Assembly: GCF_000724545.1 (NCBI RefSeq)
Contig: NZ_JHBV01000026.1
Span: forward strand, 1 to 64,000
DNA from: Aureispira sp. CCB-QB1
Lineage (GTDB): Bacteria > Bacteroidota > Bacteroidia > Chitinophagales > Saprospiraceae
Direction: 5' to 3'
Length of the DNA stretch: 64,000 bases
Shown here: positions 28,049 through 35,986 of the stretch, in pieces
How the letters are laid out: each line of letters starts with the position of its first letter
How positions within the stretch are numbered: position 1 is the stretch's first letter
Made by a program: the position numbers and the translations under genes
Notes under the pieces: generated by a model
What the model was told of the DNA's origin: nothing
The model's input: only the letters and a program-made list of their open reading frames with translations
Databases searched by the model: none

Positions 28049-28742
28049 AATAATTTAAAATTTCGTTTTATTGTTCATTTCGGATATTTAAGTAATCGTT
28101 TGCTGAAAACACTTACTTTTTTAGAGTGATCATTTATTATAAACTATATTATTAATAATCAACTCGATATAACTCAACTGTTGCTCCCCACTTTTAGGGA
28201 TACTTATGGCTAAGTCATTCAACCTTAAAAATACTAATTATAATGTGAGTTATTCATAGAAAATCGCTTCAAAGTGATAATTATTTGTCAGAGATTCCAC
28301 AAATTTTAAAATCTCCCAATATTTGAATCTCTTTTTCTTACTTTATAATTCCATCACAAAATCATATCAGCTTAATTATCCGTAAAATGCACTCTTACTT
28401 ATTTTAAACCTAAAAAACTGATAATCACCAGCCCCCCCCTCACAAAGTACTACGTAGTAGCACTAATACAAGATGCTTATTTATGTTTTTCTATAAAAAG
28501 CTAAAAAATCAACAGAGTATTATTACTTTGTATTTCTTTATAAGTAAGTGGTCAGAAAAAATAAGAACAAAAAATGGGATTATTTTTTGCGAATCAAAGA
28601 AGAAAAAGGAAGGCTTAGCGAGCTAAGACAAGTTTTTCTGATGAAGAGTAGCGCAAAAAGAAGGCTGTTTTAGCTACGCTGCTACTGCGTGGTACTTGTT
28701 ATTTTTTTTGAACGATTACTTAATCACAAGACTCAATGATTT
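28049..28742. other. Intergenic region, 694 bp, holding a repeat copy
   Basis: Spacer between divergent murA and the alpha/beta hydrolase. It holds one of the two best copies of the 131-133 bp repeat (28592-28724), a C8 run near 28432-28440, a short palindrome (CTACGTAGTAG near 28449) and the scattered 12-mer at 28541-28552. No gene is seen. Confidence 0.6.
28592..28724 (+). repeat. Intergenic repeat, copy A
   Basis: It shares about 130 bp with 61276-61406: identical left block AATCAAAGAAGAAAAA, an internal hairpin segment (in opposite orientation in the two copies), then TGATGAAGAGTAGC, AAAAAGAAGGCTGTTTTAG, CTGCTACTGCGTGGTACTTG and GAACGATTACTTAAT. It lies directly upstream of the alpha/beta hydrolase ATG. 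Confidence 0.85.
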
Positions 28743-29702
28743 ATGAAATTCAGTTTTAGCAAATGGCTCAAACGCCTAGTGTATTTGTCTATATTTGTTT
28801 TCATCAGTTCTAACTTTGTATTGTACAATCATGCTTATTATTTTACACATTTTGTAGACAAAGATTTACCCAAAGTTACGACCGCCACCCTAGATAATAA
28901 ATCTCTAATGGATAAAATAAAATTAGGCATTTATGGGGTAGAAATTCCTAAACCCCGTAACAAAACACTTCCCGATAGCACTTATCAAGCCGTTACTTTG
29001 GGCAGTCAACCTCAACTTCATGCTTGGATGCTTTTAACCACACAAACTCCCAAAGGAGTCATGATTCTTTTTCATGGATACAGTGTCTCTAAATCTTCTC
29101 TATTGGAACGTGCCAAGGTACTTCGAAAACTAGGTTACCATACTTTTTTGGTAGATGCTAGAGGACATGGCGACTCTGAAGGATTTCAGACATCAATTGG
29201 CTATCATGAAGCTCAAGATGTGTATACTGCTTATCAATACATTAGACGATATTACGAAGATTTGCCAATTAGTTTCTTGGGCGTATCGATGGGAGCAGTA
29301 AGCATTCTAAAAGCGGTACATGACTATCAATTAAATGCCGAAGCATTGATTTTAGAATGTCCTTTTCGTTCGCTTTCTGATGCAGTATACAATCGATTTG
29401 AAAATATGAAAATTCCTACTTTCATTCTACCTGAGTTGCTTCTTTTTTGGGGAGGTATTCAAAATAACATGGACTTTAAAGCACACAATAGTTTGACCTA
29501 TGCCCAGAAAGTGACAATACCAACATTGATTATTTATGGGAAAAAGGACCCTAAAGTGAAACAACAAGAAGTAGATGATATATTTAATGCCTTAGTTAGT
29601 GAAGAGAAAAAGTTAACTATTTTAGAAAAATCAGGGCATGATAATATTATGCAAGATGACGTTGCAGGGTGGACCAAAGCCGTCTGGAGTTTTTTAGATT
29701 AG
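28743..29702 (+). CDS. Membrane-anchored alpha/beta hydrolase
   Basis: This 319-residue protein has an uncleaved-looking N-terminal anchor (RLVYLSIFVFISSNFVLYNH). The hydrolase fold follows: the oxyanion strand GVMILFHGYSVSKSS, the DARGHGDSEG loop, the nucleophile elbow GVSMGA with Ser, the acid in IYGKKDPKVK and the His in KSGHDNIM. The catalytic triad is therefore complete. The family (monoacylglycerol-lipase and BEM46/FrsA-like hydrolases) cleaves esters or thioesters; the exact substrate cannot be told. Anchoring suggests action at the inner membrane, facing the periplasm. It starts 18 bp after repeat copy A, which must therefore be in or near its promoter or leader. No operon partner follows. 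Confidence 0.92.
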   Translation: MKFSFSKWLKRLVYLSIFVFISSNFVLYNHAYYFTHFVDKDLPKVTTATLDNKSLMDKIKLGIYGVEIPKPRNKTLPDSTYQAVTLGSQPQLHAWMLLTTQTPKGVMILFHGYSVSKSSLLERAKVLRKLGYHTFLVDARGHGDSEGFQTSIGYHEAQDVYTAYQYIRRYYEDLPISFLGVSMGAVSILKAVHDYQLNAEALILECPFRSLSDAVYNRFENMKIPTFILPELLLFWGGIQNNMDFKAHNSLTYAQKVTIPTLIIYGKKDPKVKQQEVDDIFNALVSEEKKLTILEKSGHDNIMQDDVAGWTKAVWSFLD

Positions 29703-29773
29703 ACGCTTCAAGTCGTCATTTATTAAAACAATGGTCTAGGAGCAATGCTAGCAACTACGCGTCACATCTTCCT

Positions 29774-29809
29774 AAAAAATCATTAGTCGCAAGTTATACT
29801 TGCGACTAA
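29774..29809 (-). terminator. Intrinsic terminator between convergent genes
   Basis: Perfect 12-bp stem TTAGTCGCAAGT/ACTTGCGACTAA with a TAT loop (29783-29809). In the minus direction it is followed by ATGATTTTTT, fitting the end of the lipoprotein gene that stops at 29851. The plus-strand side lacks a clean U-run. Confidence 0.75.
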
Positions 29810-29850
29810 CAACAACTTTCTAAACATTTAGTTAAATAAAGGATTCTCTT

Positions 29851-30669
29851 TTAGCGATTGTTATATTTCAACATAAAAACAGGATCAATTTTCATAATAT
29901 CCCAATCATCAGGTTCGCCGACATCGTACAAGGCATCTTTTTCCGATCCGATATAATAAACAGGAATCTCTGTATCCCCTATCCCCGCTTCTGCTAACAG
30001 AGCCTCTGCTAAACGCGCTGAGTCCTGTCTATACTCTGCAAGTAGGTACTCTTTCCTGCGATCAAGTTCTTCGTATGCTTTGTTGTAAATTTGAATACCA
30101 ATCAATTCATTATCTCTATAATAATACGTTTCGGTACGTTCATTTTTTTCGGTATCGTCATAATAGTTGACAGCTCCTGTCAACACACCATCTTCATAAA
30201 CAACAACATCTGTTTTGCGTTGTCCATTTTCGTGATACTGGATTTCAAAATTAATGTTTCCATCTTTGGCAGCAGAATAAAAGAATTTGTGTTTCGGATT
30301 GCCATTCCCCCAATAATAAACAGTAGAATCAATACGAATACCATTTTCAAAATGAGCGATCAACAAGGTATCACCTTCTTCATCATACTTGTATTGAGTA
30401 CCATGCATACGGCTTCTTCGATAAGGGGCATCTTCCATCTTGTAGATAATTCTTCCCGTTAGTTTATCGGTCCAATAAGACGTAACAATGTATGTACTAT
30501 CGGTATCTTCTACTTTAACTTCACAAATCTGGGGTGCCAAAGAATTGATTGTAACCGTTGTATCTGGATAAACAAGGTCTTCTGTGTCGTCAAATGGGTT
30601 TAAAGCTTTTGGAATTTCGCAAGAGCTTAATAAGCCTAATAGGATAAGAAAACAAATAAAAACTTTCAT
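29851..30669 (-). CDS. Lipoprotein with MORN-like repeats
   Basis: The lipobox is clear: CFLILLGLLSSCE, with Cys at residue 17 of 272. The mature part has short repeats of the type found in MORN_2/YwqK-like proteins: MHGTQYKYDEEGDTLLIAHF, IDSTVYYWGNGNPKHKFFY, FEIQYHENGQRKTDVVVY and TGAVNYYDD. Each unit is a beta-hairpin with Tyr, Gly and charged residues. Homologues are sometimes labelled 'YwqK family antitoxin' in databases, but the signal peptide and lack of any toxin gene beside it argue against an antitoxin role. It is more likely an envelope lipoprotein of unknown function. It is monocistronic, with a long upstream spacer. Confidence 0.82.
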   Translation of the reverse strand: MKVFICFLILLGLLSSCEIPKALNPFDDTEDLVYPDTTVTINSLAPQICEVKVEDTDSTYIVTSYWTDKLTGRIIYKMEDAPYRRSRMHGTQYKYDEEGDTLLIAHFENGIRIDSTVYYWGNGNPKHKFFYSAAKDGNINFEIQYHENGQRKTDVVVYEDGVLTGAVNYYDDTEKNERTETYYYRDNELIGIQIYNKAYEELDRRKEYLLAEYRQDSARLAEALLAEAGIGDTEIPVYYIGSEKDALYDVGEPDDWDIMKIDPVFMLKYNNR

Positions 30670-30927
30670 ATTACTTAGGTTGAAACAACGCTATCCTATC
30701 TAAATAAAATTAGGGAGTCAAGTATGAAATCATACTTATAAGCGCATAATCATTAACAGGTGTTATGGTACTAAAATAATCATCTATTGAGCACATTCAA
30801 AAAACTGCTCAACTTAGTAGTTTGTTGACCAGTTTATGAGATCGCTTAGTTACTTGCTACATTGCGTACGCTCGCTATGCTCGTAAGTTTAGTTAACAAA
30901 AAGATAAAAAATACATTCCTGTTAGTT

Positions 30928-30960
30928 TATCAACGACCACGAAGTAGTAGCGCAGCTAAC
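30928..30960 (-). repeat. Diverged copy of the intergenic repeat core
   Basis: On the minus strand it reads TTAGCTGCGCTACTACTTCG then TGGTCGTTGATA, aligning with the core TAGCTACGCTGCTACTGCG and TGGTACTTGTTA of copy A with a few differences. Confidence 0.55.
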
Positions 30961-31057
30961 TATTTAATATAAATATAAAGCTTTATCTTGGTTTTATAAG
31001 AATCTACCAAAGAAGTTTTTTGTCTTTTAGCATAGGGATAACAACTTCCTAATACCA

Positions 31058-31094
31058 AAAGGAAAAGCCATTTTCTTTTGAAAGAAAATGGCTT
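31058..31094 (-). terminator. Intrinsic terminator of the exb operon
   Basis: A 12-14 bp perfect stem (AAGCCATTTTCTTT and its complement) with a very short loop. On the minus strand it is followed by TTTTCCTTTT, 35 bp after the exbD3 stop. Confidence 0.85.
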
Positions 31095-31128
31095 AGTAGA
31101 TTAGAGTGCCCATTACTGGGATATATTT

Positions 31129-31602
31129 TTATTGATCGCCCAAATCGGTTGCTAAATAGCTCACTTTACGGAAATCAATTTTACGCAATTCTGTTTTTAC
31201 ATCGGTAACAATACCCATTTTAACGCCTTTGTCGACACGCATAGCGCAAGTCATTTTATCACGTAATTTAGCAGGTGTTACCTTTTGTTTTTCATTGGCA
31301 ATAAACAATGGAATTTGCGAAGCATCGGCAAATTGATCGTTCAATTGGATACGAGGTGCTGTTCCCATCTGAGAAATATATTTCTCTACTGGCGAACCGA
31401 TATAAATATGCGTAACCAAAGATTTTTTTTCTAATTTTTGTAGTTCAGAAGCATTCGGTACCTGAATTTTTACCATTACTTCACTATCTCTCATTTTTGT
31501 TACTACCATAAAGAAGAACAATAGCATGAAAACGATATCTGGCAAAGAGGCAGTTGTGATACCTGGTGCGTCTTTTTTACCTTTTTTCTTAAACTTAGAC
31601 AT
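31129..31602 (-). CDS. exbD: ExbD/TolR family biopolymer transport protein (third ExbD)
   Basis: This 157-residue protein has a short Lys-rich cytosolic start, one membrane helix with the conserved Asp (SLPDIVFMLLFFFMVVTKM) and a periplasmic domain. The ExbD Asp carries protons through the ExbB pore, driving TonB or TolA. It is the last gene of the ExbB-ExbD operon. It differs from the two upstream ExbD copies: the N-terminus KKGKKDAPGITTAS is longer, and the domain has VAIRVDKGVKM-like phrases (CAMRVDKGVKMGIVTDV), which suggests a division of labour. It is 48 bp from exbD2. Confidence 0.9.
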   Translation of the reverse strand: MSKFKKKGKKDAPGITTASLPDIVFMLLFFFMVVTKMRDSEVMVKIQVPNASELQKLEKKSLVTHIYIGSPVEKYISQMGTAPRIQLNDQFADASQIPLFIANEKQKVTPAKLRDKMTCAMRVDKGVKMGIVTDVKTELRKIDFRKVSYLATDLGDQ

Positions 31603-31650
31603 AACTTAATATTATAATCAATAAGGTTAACTTTCTAATTAAATTCTACA

Positions 31651-32178
31651 CTATTGGTTGATAGCAATAGTTGAAGATTCTACTTCTGAAATCACCAAAG
31701 GGTAATTTTTGCGAACAGCAGCCTGCGATTTTTTATCCAAATCATCATAATGTTGTCCAAATCTTCGAAGCGATTCATTATCCCAAATATGATTGTATCC
31801 AGCTTTAATTTCGTTGTAAACCGCCACATAAGTTTCGTAAGAGGTACCATGATCATTTTGTAATGACACGATAGCTTTTTTAGGCGATTCGGCTTCTTTC
31901 AAAATTAACTGTTCTGTTCTAGATTGCAAATCGCTCAATTGAGCTCTTTCACCTTCTATCATCAATTCATTTTTGAAATTTATATGTACAGACAATACAT
32001 TTCTATTTTCATAATTCTGTTTAACAATGTCTTCTGTCCAAGCTGGCAACAAGACATTTAGCCCTGTATCGGTTTGGATAGTAGTTGTTACCAAGAAAAA
32101 AATCAACAATAAAAAAGCAACGTCTGCCAAAGATCCTGCACTAACAACAGGCACCATTTTTTTCTTCGTTTTTTTCAT
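31651..32178 (-). CDS. exbD: ExbD/TolR family biopolymer transport protein (second ExbD)
   Basis: This 175-residue protein has the membrane helix SLADVAFLLLIFFLVTTTIQ with the conserved Asp, then a periplasmic domain ending ...YPLVISEVESSTIAINQ. It is a paralogue of the first ExbD: both carry the TDxGLxVLLP phrase, NDxGTSYE, and a VxVYxxxKAxYNxxW segment, and both end in PLVISEAE/VE, so a gene duplication is plain. It sits 133 bp downstream of exbD1, and this gap holds a stable hairpin that may lower its expression. Its job is proton-motive energisation with ExbB; which transducer it serves is unknown. Confidence 0.92.
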   Translation of the reverse strand: MKKTKKKMVPVVSAGSLADVAFLLLIFFLVTTTIQTDTGLNVLLPAWTEDIVKQNYENRNVLSVHINFKNELMIEGERAQLSDLQSRTEQLILKEAESPKKAIVSLQNDHGTSYETYVAVYNEIKAGYNHIWDNESLRRFGQHYDDLDKKSQAAVRKNYPLVISEVESSTIAINQ

Positions 32179-32235
32179 AAGAACTTCTTTTTAATGGTCA
32201 TACTATTCCAAAAGATTGCTAGATAGAAGTTCTAA

Positions 32236-32273
32236 AAACAAGCATCAATCCTAAATGGTCTTGATGCTTGTTT
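32236..32273 (-). terminator. Intra-operon hairpin (possible attenuator) between exbD1 and exbD2
   Basis: Perfect 13-bp inverted repeat AAACAAGCATCAA/TTGATGCTTGTTT with a 12-nt loop. On the minus strand it is followed by two further T, giving five T in a row with the arm end. It looks like a leaky intrinsic terminator inside the operon. Confidence 0.7.
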
Positions 32274-32311
32274 GATATGATGTACAAACGAATCTATAAT
32301 TTCATACGCAA

Positions 32312-32854
32312 CTAAGTCGATATACTTGTTGGTTCTGCTTCTGAAATTACCAACGGAATTTCGTCTCGTATAGATTTGCGTTCCTTACGGTCTAAATCTT
32401 CGTAACTACGTCCATATTTGCGTTGAGCAGATTCTTCCCATAGCTCATTATAAGCTGCTTTTAGTTGATCATAAACACCTACATAAGCTTCATAAGAAGT
32501 TCCATTATCATTCAACAAACTTACCACCGCTAATTTAGGCGAATCGGAAGCATTGGGGTCTTTACCATTATTCATGATAAATTCCTTTAGACGAACTTTA
32601 ATTTCTTTGATATCAGATAAAGGAAGTGGGCGACCACGTACCAACAATTGATTGTTAGCATTGATTTGAACAGCAAATACATTTCGCTTGTTCTTTTTTT
32701 CTGGTGGCGGCGGCTCCTCTACATAAGGCGGCAACAAGACACTAAGTCCCGAATCCGTCTGTATAGTTGTTGTTACCAAAAAGAAGATCAATAACAAGAA
32801 GGCAATATCTGCCATCGACCCTGCATTGATTTCTGGAATATCTCTTTTAGCCAT
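32312..32854 (-). CDS. exbD: ExbD/TolR family biopolymer transport protein (first ExbD)
   Basis: This 180-residue protein has the membrane helix SMADIAFLLLIFFLVTTTIQ with the conserved proton-carrying Asp, a Pro-rich linker (EEPPPPEKK) and a periplasmic domain. It is the first of three ExbD genes and is clearly paralogous to the second. The start codon lies 3 bp after the stop of the four-helix membrane protein gene, so the two are translationally coupled. In Bacteroidota, ExbB-(membrane protein)-ExbD-ExbD sets energise TonB-dependent transport; TonB itself is not encoded in this operon. Confidence 0.93.
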   Translation of the reverse strand: MAKRDIPEINAGSMADIAFLLLIFFLVTTTIQTDSGLSVLLPPYVEEPPPPEKKNKRNVFAVQINANNQLLVRGRPLPLSDIKEIKVRLKEFIMNNGKDPNASDSPKLAVVSLLNDNGTSYEAYVGVYDQLKAAYNELWEESAQRKYGRSYEDLDRKERKSIRDEIPLVISEAEPTSIST

Positions 32855-32857
32855 AGC

Positions 32858-33406
32858 TTAAGATTGTTTTACTAAATCACGAAGTGCCGCAAAAATCATA
32901 GCAACAATTGCTAGCAACATCATAACATAGCTAAATTTAATTAATCCATCTGCTGTTTTTAGTTCAGGAGAAGTTGTTACTCCCTCTTGAAGTGCCACAG
33001 GCATTTTTACCATTGTGTTTCCAACTTGCTTTGTTTCCATAGGTATTAACATAGGATCACTTTTAGCCAATTGCTCTGTCAACAAGCCATCTCCCATAGA
33101 GTAAGTGATAAAGAAAATAACTACCAAAACAGCAAATCCAGCTACCCCTTTGATAGAACCTTTGGGATTTTTTGCCACGTTGATAATTGAAAACAACACT
33201 ACCAAGGCACAAGCAACTATAATCAAGGCATAAGTAGTATACAAACCAAAGTTGAAGATACCTAAGTTATACAACTCCTTTTTGCTAGGTGTAAACTCTG
33301 GAAACCCTCCTAATATAATAGCATACGTTAGAACAGCCAATATAGTACCGGTTCCAAATCCGATGGCTACTCCATATTTTTTGAGAAACTGATATGCTCC
33401 AGTCAT
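32858..33406 (-). CDS. Small integral membrane protein of the ExbB-ExbD operon
   Basis: This 182-residue protein has about four membrane segments: GVAIGFGTGTILAVLTYAII, a second in LYTTYALIIVACALVVLFSI, a third in VAGFAVLVVIFFITYSMG and a last one near the end (SYVMMLLAIVAMIFAAL). A periplasmic loop lies between the third and fourth. It sits between exbB (35 bp upstream) and exbD1 (3 bp downstream). Proteins of this size are found at this position in several Bacteroidota exb operons, which suggests an accessory subunit of the motor. I do not recognise a named family. Confidence 0.82.
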   Translation of the reverse strand: MTGAYQFLKKYGVAIGFGTGTILAVLTYAIILGGFPEFTPSKKELYNLGIFNFGLYTTYALIIVACALVVLFSIINVAKNPKGSIKGVAGFAVLVVIFFITYSMGDGLLTEQLAKSDPMLIPMETKQVGNTMVKMPVALQEGVTTSPELKTADGLIKFSYVMMLLAIVAMIFAALRDLVKQS

Positions 33407-33441
33407 AATAATTCTAGATTTTATTAGTTAATCAAAAACAA

Positions 33442-34317
33442 TTATTCTCCTACTTTTGAAGTAGATATATTTCCTTTGTCAATCAAAATGTCGATTAAGC
33501 TGATAGTAGCATCTTCCATTGAGTTAACCAAACTATCTACTTTTGCAGTAATATAGTTGTAGAAAATTTGTAGAATAATCGCTGTGATCAAACCAAATAC
33601 TGTTGTCAAAAGTGCTACCTTAATACCACCCGCAACCATAGAAGGTTGAATATCACCTGCTTTCTCGATAGAATCAAAGGCATCAATCATACCAAGTACT
33701 GTACCCATAAATCCTAACATCGGTGCCAATGCGATAAACAAAGCCAACCAAACTAGTCCTTTTTCCAAAAGTCCCATTTGAACACTACCATTAGAAATAA
33801 TTGCTTTTTCTACAGCATCAATGCCATCATCAACACGCTTCAAACCTTGTCCCAATACTTCAGCAGTTGGACCAGGAGTAGCTTTACAGATGTCTTGAGC
33901 ATCTTTAATGTTTCCATTAGAAATAGCATTGTCTAGTTCTGCGATCAATTTTTTCGTATTTACAGTTGCCAAACTTAGTGTAATGATACGCTCAATAGCA
34001 ATAGCAAGACCTAAAATTAGACAAATCAATACGATTGCCATGAATTCCCAACCACCATCAATAAAGTTCTTTTTAACAACTTGGTGTAAAGACATTTCCA
34101 CTTCTGGTTCTGCCATTGTTTTTGGCTCTTCAGCTGGCTCCTCTTGAATCAGATCTGGCTCATTAGCCATAGTGTCCTCTACCATAGTAGTAGTGTCGCC
34201 TGGCTCATCTTGAGCTAAAAGAGTATTATTGTACGTGCCTACACTTAAGATAAGTGCAAAAAATAAAACGAAAACCTTTTTCATAACGTAACGATGGTTT
34301 GCGAAAGTTTTTAACAA
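33442..34317 (-). CDS. exbB: MotA/TolQ/ExbB proton channel family protein
   Basis: This 291-residue protein has an N-terminal signal-like helix (VLFFALILSVGTYNNTLLA), a Pro/Glu-rich acidic linker (about 35-75), then the ExbB core: one helix at EFMAIVLICLILGLAIAIER, a cytosolic loop, and two helices with the family signature WLALFIALAPMLGFMGTVLGMIDAFD and GGIKVALLTTVFGLITAIILQIFYN. It is the pentameric proton channel that works with ExbD dimers to drive TonB. The extra N-terminal domain is typical of Bacteroidota ExbB. It is the first gene of a five-gene operon. The promoter was not identified. Confidence 0.95.
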   Translation of the reverse strand: MLKTFANHRYVMKKVFVLFFALILSVGTYNNTLLAQDEPGDTTTMVEDTMANEPDLIQEEPAEEPKTMAEPEVEMSLHQVVKKNFIDGGWEFMAIVLICLILGLAIAIERIITLSLATVNTKKLIAELDNAISNGNIKDAQDICKATPGPTAEVLGQGLKRVDDGIDAVEKAIISNGSVQMGLLEKGLVWLALFIALAPMLGFMGTVLGMIDAFDSIEKAGDIQPSMVAGGIKVALLTTVFGLITAIILQIFYNYITAKVDSLVNSMEDATISLIDILIDKGNISTSKVGE

Positions 34318-34453
34318 AAATTAGATTAGTTTGTACTCTTATCACATTTCATAGTTGTAATGAAATATGACGGTAAATTTATAAAGGTAATATGGAACCA
34401 ATGTATGCTCAAGAACGTTTTCTTTTACATATAAGTTGGTTTTTCTTTTTCTA

Positions 34454-34543
34454 TGGCGGAGAGAGCGGGATTCGAACCCGCGGTACCCGCAAAGGCACAC
34501 ACGCTTTCCAGGCGTGCCCGATCAACCACTCTGGCACCTCTCC
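34454..34543 (-). tRNA. tRNA-Ser, anticodon GGA
   Basis: A 90-nt minus-strand cloverleaf: acceptor GGAGAGG pairs with TCTCTCC, discriminator G and an encoded CCA. The anticodon stem-loop reads CACGC-CTGGAAA-GCGTG, giving anticodon GGA (codons UCC/UCU). A long variable arm and the T-loop GGTTCGAATCC are present, both fitting serine. A 7-bp inverted repeat (GTGTCAA at 34558-34564, TTGACAC at 34581-34587) lies just upstream. Confidence 0.97.
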
Positions 34544-35164
34544 CTGAATATTTATCTGTGTCAAAATAGTTGGTCTATTATTGACACGATGCACAAAAAT
34601 TGTAAATAAATAGGACAATACAAAATTTTCTTACGCTAATATCCTATTATTTTCAAAGTTATTCCTGTTTTCTATTTCTAGTCTATACGAATTAAGCTCT
34701 ATAGAAATTCTTCTTCTTTTTTGGGTATAAAAATACAGACGTTGGCAATACAGTGTATGAATGCAGAATAGAATGATGTGTGTATGTCATACACTTCTCT
34801 CTACTTCAGATGATTTGCCTTTGTTGGTTGGTTATAATAATCACAGACTACTGCGTGGTTGTGGGTTCTTGTCTTGCGGTTGCAAAAGCAACAGAACTAC
34901 TATTTATTACTTTGTTGGGAGAAGCAATAATACCGTAACCATAAGTAGGTTTTAGGCCACACTATTTATTGGAGCATTTCTTTTCCAACAAATAGTGTAT
35001 TGCCAAGATTTAGTTTTCATTGTTCATAGGTGGGTATAAAGGTAGATGCTGCTTTATTTTATTTTGGTGTGCCTGTTAGAAAAAAAATATTAAAAACAAG
35101 ACAACCAATCCCTAAAAATCAACTTAAATACCTCATCACAAACACCTTAACTTTTTTTTTTATT
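34544..35164. other. Intergenic region, about 620 bp, with repeat-like element
   Basis: No convincing gene is seen. It holds the tRNA upstream region, the candidate inverted-repeat-bounded element at 34742-35006, and a T-rich tract near 35152-35161 just after the SDR stop. Confidence 0.5.
34742..35006. repeat. Candidate MITE-like element bounded by 11-bp inverted repeats
   Basis: TTGGCAATACA at 34742-34752 is exactly inverted at 34996-35006. Inside the right end, a 15-bp near-perfect hairpin (34959-34973 with 34984-34998) is present, and the repeat motif CTACTGCGTGGT lies at 34848-34859. No clear target duplication flanks it. Confidence 0.4.
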
Positions 35165-35986
35165 TTAAATAAAAAAATCAGGCATTAAGTCTTTTTCCAG
35201 ATTTACTGCATACTCATCAAGATTCACAATACCTTCTTCTGCCAGTACTTCGTCGTCTATAAAAAAGTTTCCAGTACAAGTTTTGGAATTACGACTTAAG
35301 ATAAATCCAGCAGCATCTGCTATAATAGAAGGTTTTCTAGATTGCTCCGCCATTTCTGCTCCACCCAATAAATTTCGAACAGCAGCTGTATCAATAGTCG
35401 TTCTGGGCCACAACGCATTTACACCGATGCCATAGTCCTTGAATTCTTCTGCGTGTCCTAACACACACATACTCATTCCGTATTTTGCCATCGTATAAGC
35501 GACGTGATTGCCAAACCATTTGGGGTCCATATTTAAAGGTGGCGATAAATTTAAAACGTGTGGATTATTTCCTTTCTTTAAGTGTGGTAAGCACAATTTG
35601 GTCGCCAAAAAAGTACCTCTAGCGTTGACCGAGTGCATCAAATCATAACGTTTCATGCTAACATGCTCTGTTGGAGATAAATTAATAGCACTTGCATTGT
35701 TGATTAAGATATCAATTCCTCCAAACGTTTCTACAGCCTTATCCACAGCTTTCTGTACAATTTCTTCGCTTCGTATATCCACAACAATAGGCAGTGCTTT
35801 GCCCCCTGCTGCCTCCATTTCTTCAGCAGCCGTATAGATAGTTCCTGGCAATTTAGGGTGCGGTTCAGCTGTTTTTGCTGCAATAACAATATTAGCTCCT
35901 TCAGCAGCCAATTTTAGCCCAATAGCTTTACCTATGCCGCGACTAGCTCCAGTAATAAAAACTGTTTTTCCTGTAAATCGATTCAT
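35165..35986 (-). CDS. SDR family oxidoreductase, HSDL2-like
   Basis: This 273-residue enzyme is a short-chain dehydrogenase. The cofactor motif is TGASRGIGKAIG (from residue 11), then INNASAI, the catalytic Ser in VLNLSPPL and YxxxK as YTMAKYG. A basic residue after the Gly motif and the phrase IVIAAKTAEPHPKLPGTIYT match the NADP-using HSDL2 (hydroxysteroid dehydrogenase-like 2) subgroup, whose PGTIYT signature and length fit closely; only the SDR part is present, without the C-terminal SCP2 lipid-binding domain of animal HSDL2. Substrates in this subgroup are thought to be lipid-like, but none is proven. It is monocistronic. Confidence 0.9.
   Translation of the reverse strand: MNRFTGKTVFITGASRGIGKAIGLKLAAEGANIVIAAKTAEPHPKLPGTIYTAAEEMEAAGGKALPIVVDIRSEEIVQKAVDKAVETFGGIDILINNASAINLSPTEHVSMKRYDLMHSVNARGTFLATKLCLPHLKKGNNPHVLNLSPPLNMDPKWFGNHVAYTMAKYGMSMCVLGHAEEFKDYGIGVNALWPRTTIDTAAVRNLLGGAEMAEQSRKPSIIADAAGFILSRNSKTCTGNFFIDDEVLAEEGIVNLDEYAVNLEKDLMPDFFI

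Larger units (their letters stand above)
30670..31128. other. Intergenic region, 459 bp, with diverged repeat
   Basis: Spacer between the exbD3 end and the lipoprotein start. It holds the minus-strand diverged repeat copy at 30928-30960, a GC-richer patch near 30860-30890 with nested palindromes (GCGTACGC), and the exb operon terminator at 31058-31094. No gene is seen. Confidence 0.55.

Noticed and set aside
28085-28110. Inverted partial copy of the repeat end upstream of murA
   Set aside because: Only about 12 bases (around TTAAGTAATCGTT) match, which could be chance.
28425-28470. C8 run with adjacent CTACGTAGTAG palindrome
   Set aside because: Too short and isolated to call a phase-variable or operator site; kept only as a note in the spacer entry.
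29851-30669. MORN-like lipoprotein as a YwqK antitoxin
   Set aside because: It has a lipoprotein signal and no toxin partner, so the antitoxin label common for this repeat is not adopted.
34761-34955. 64-residue frame in the spacer beside the tRNA
   Set aside because: Cys-, Ser- and Arg-rich translation without pattern, inside the inverted-repeat element.
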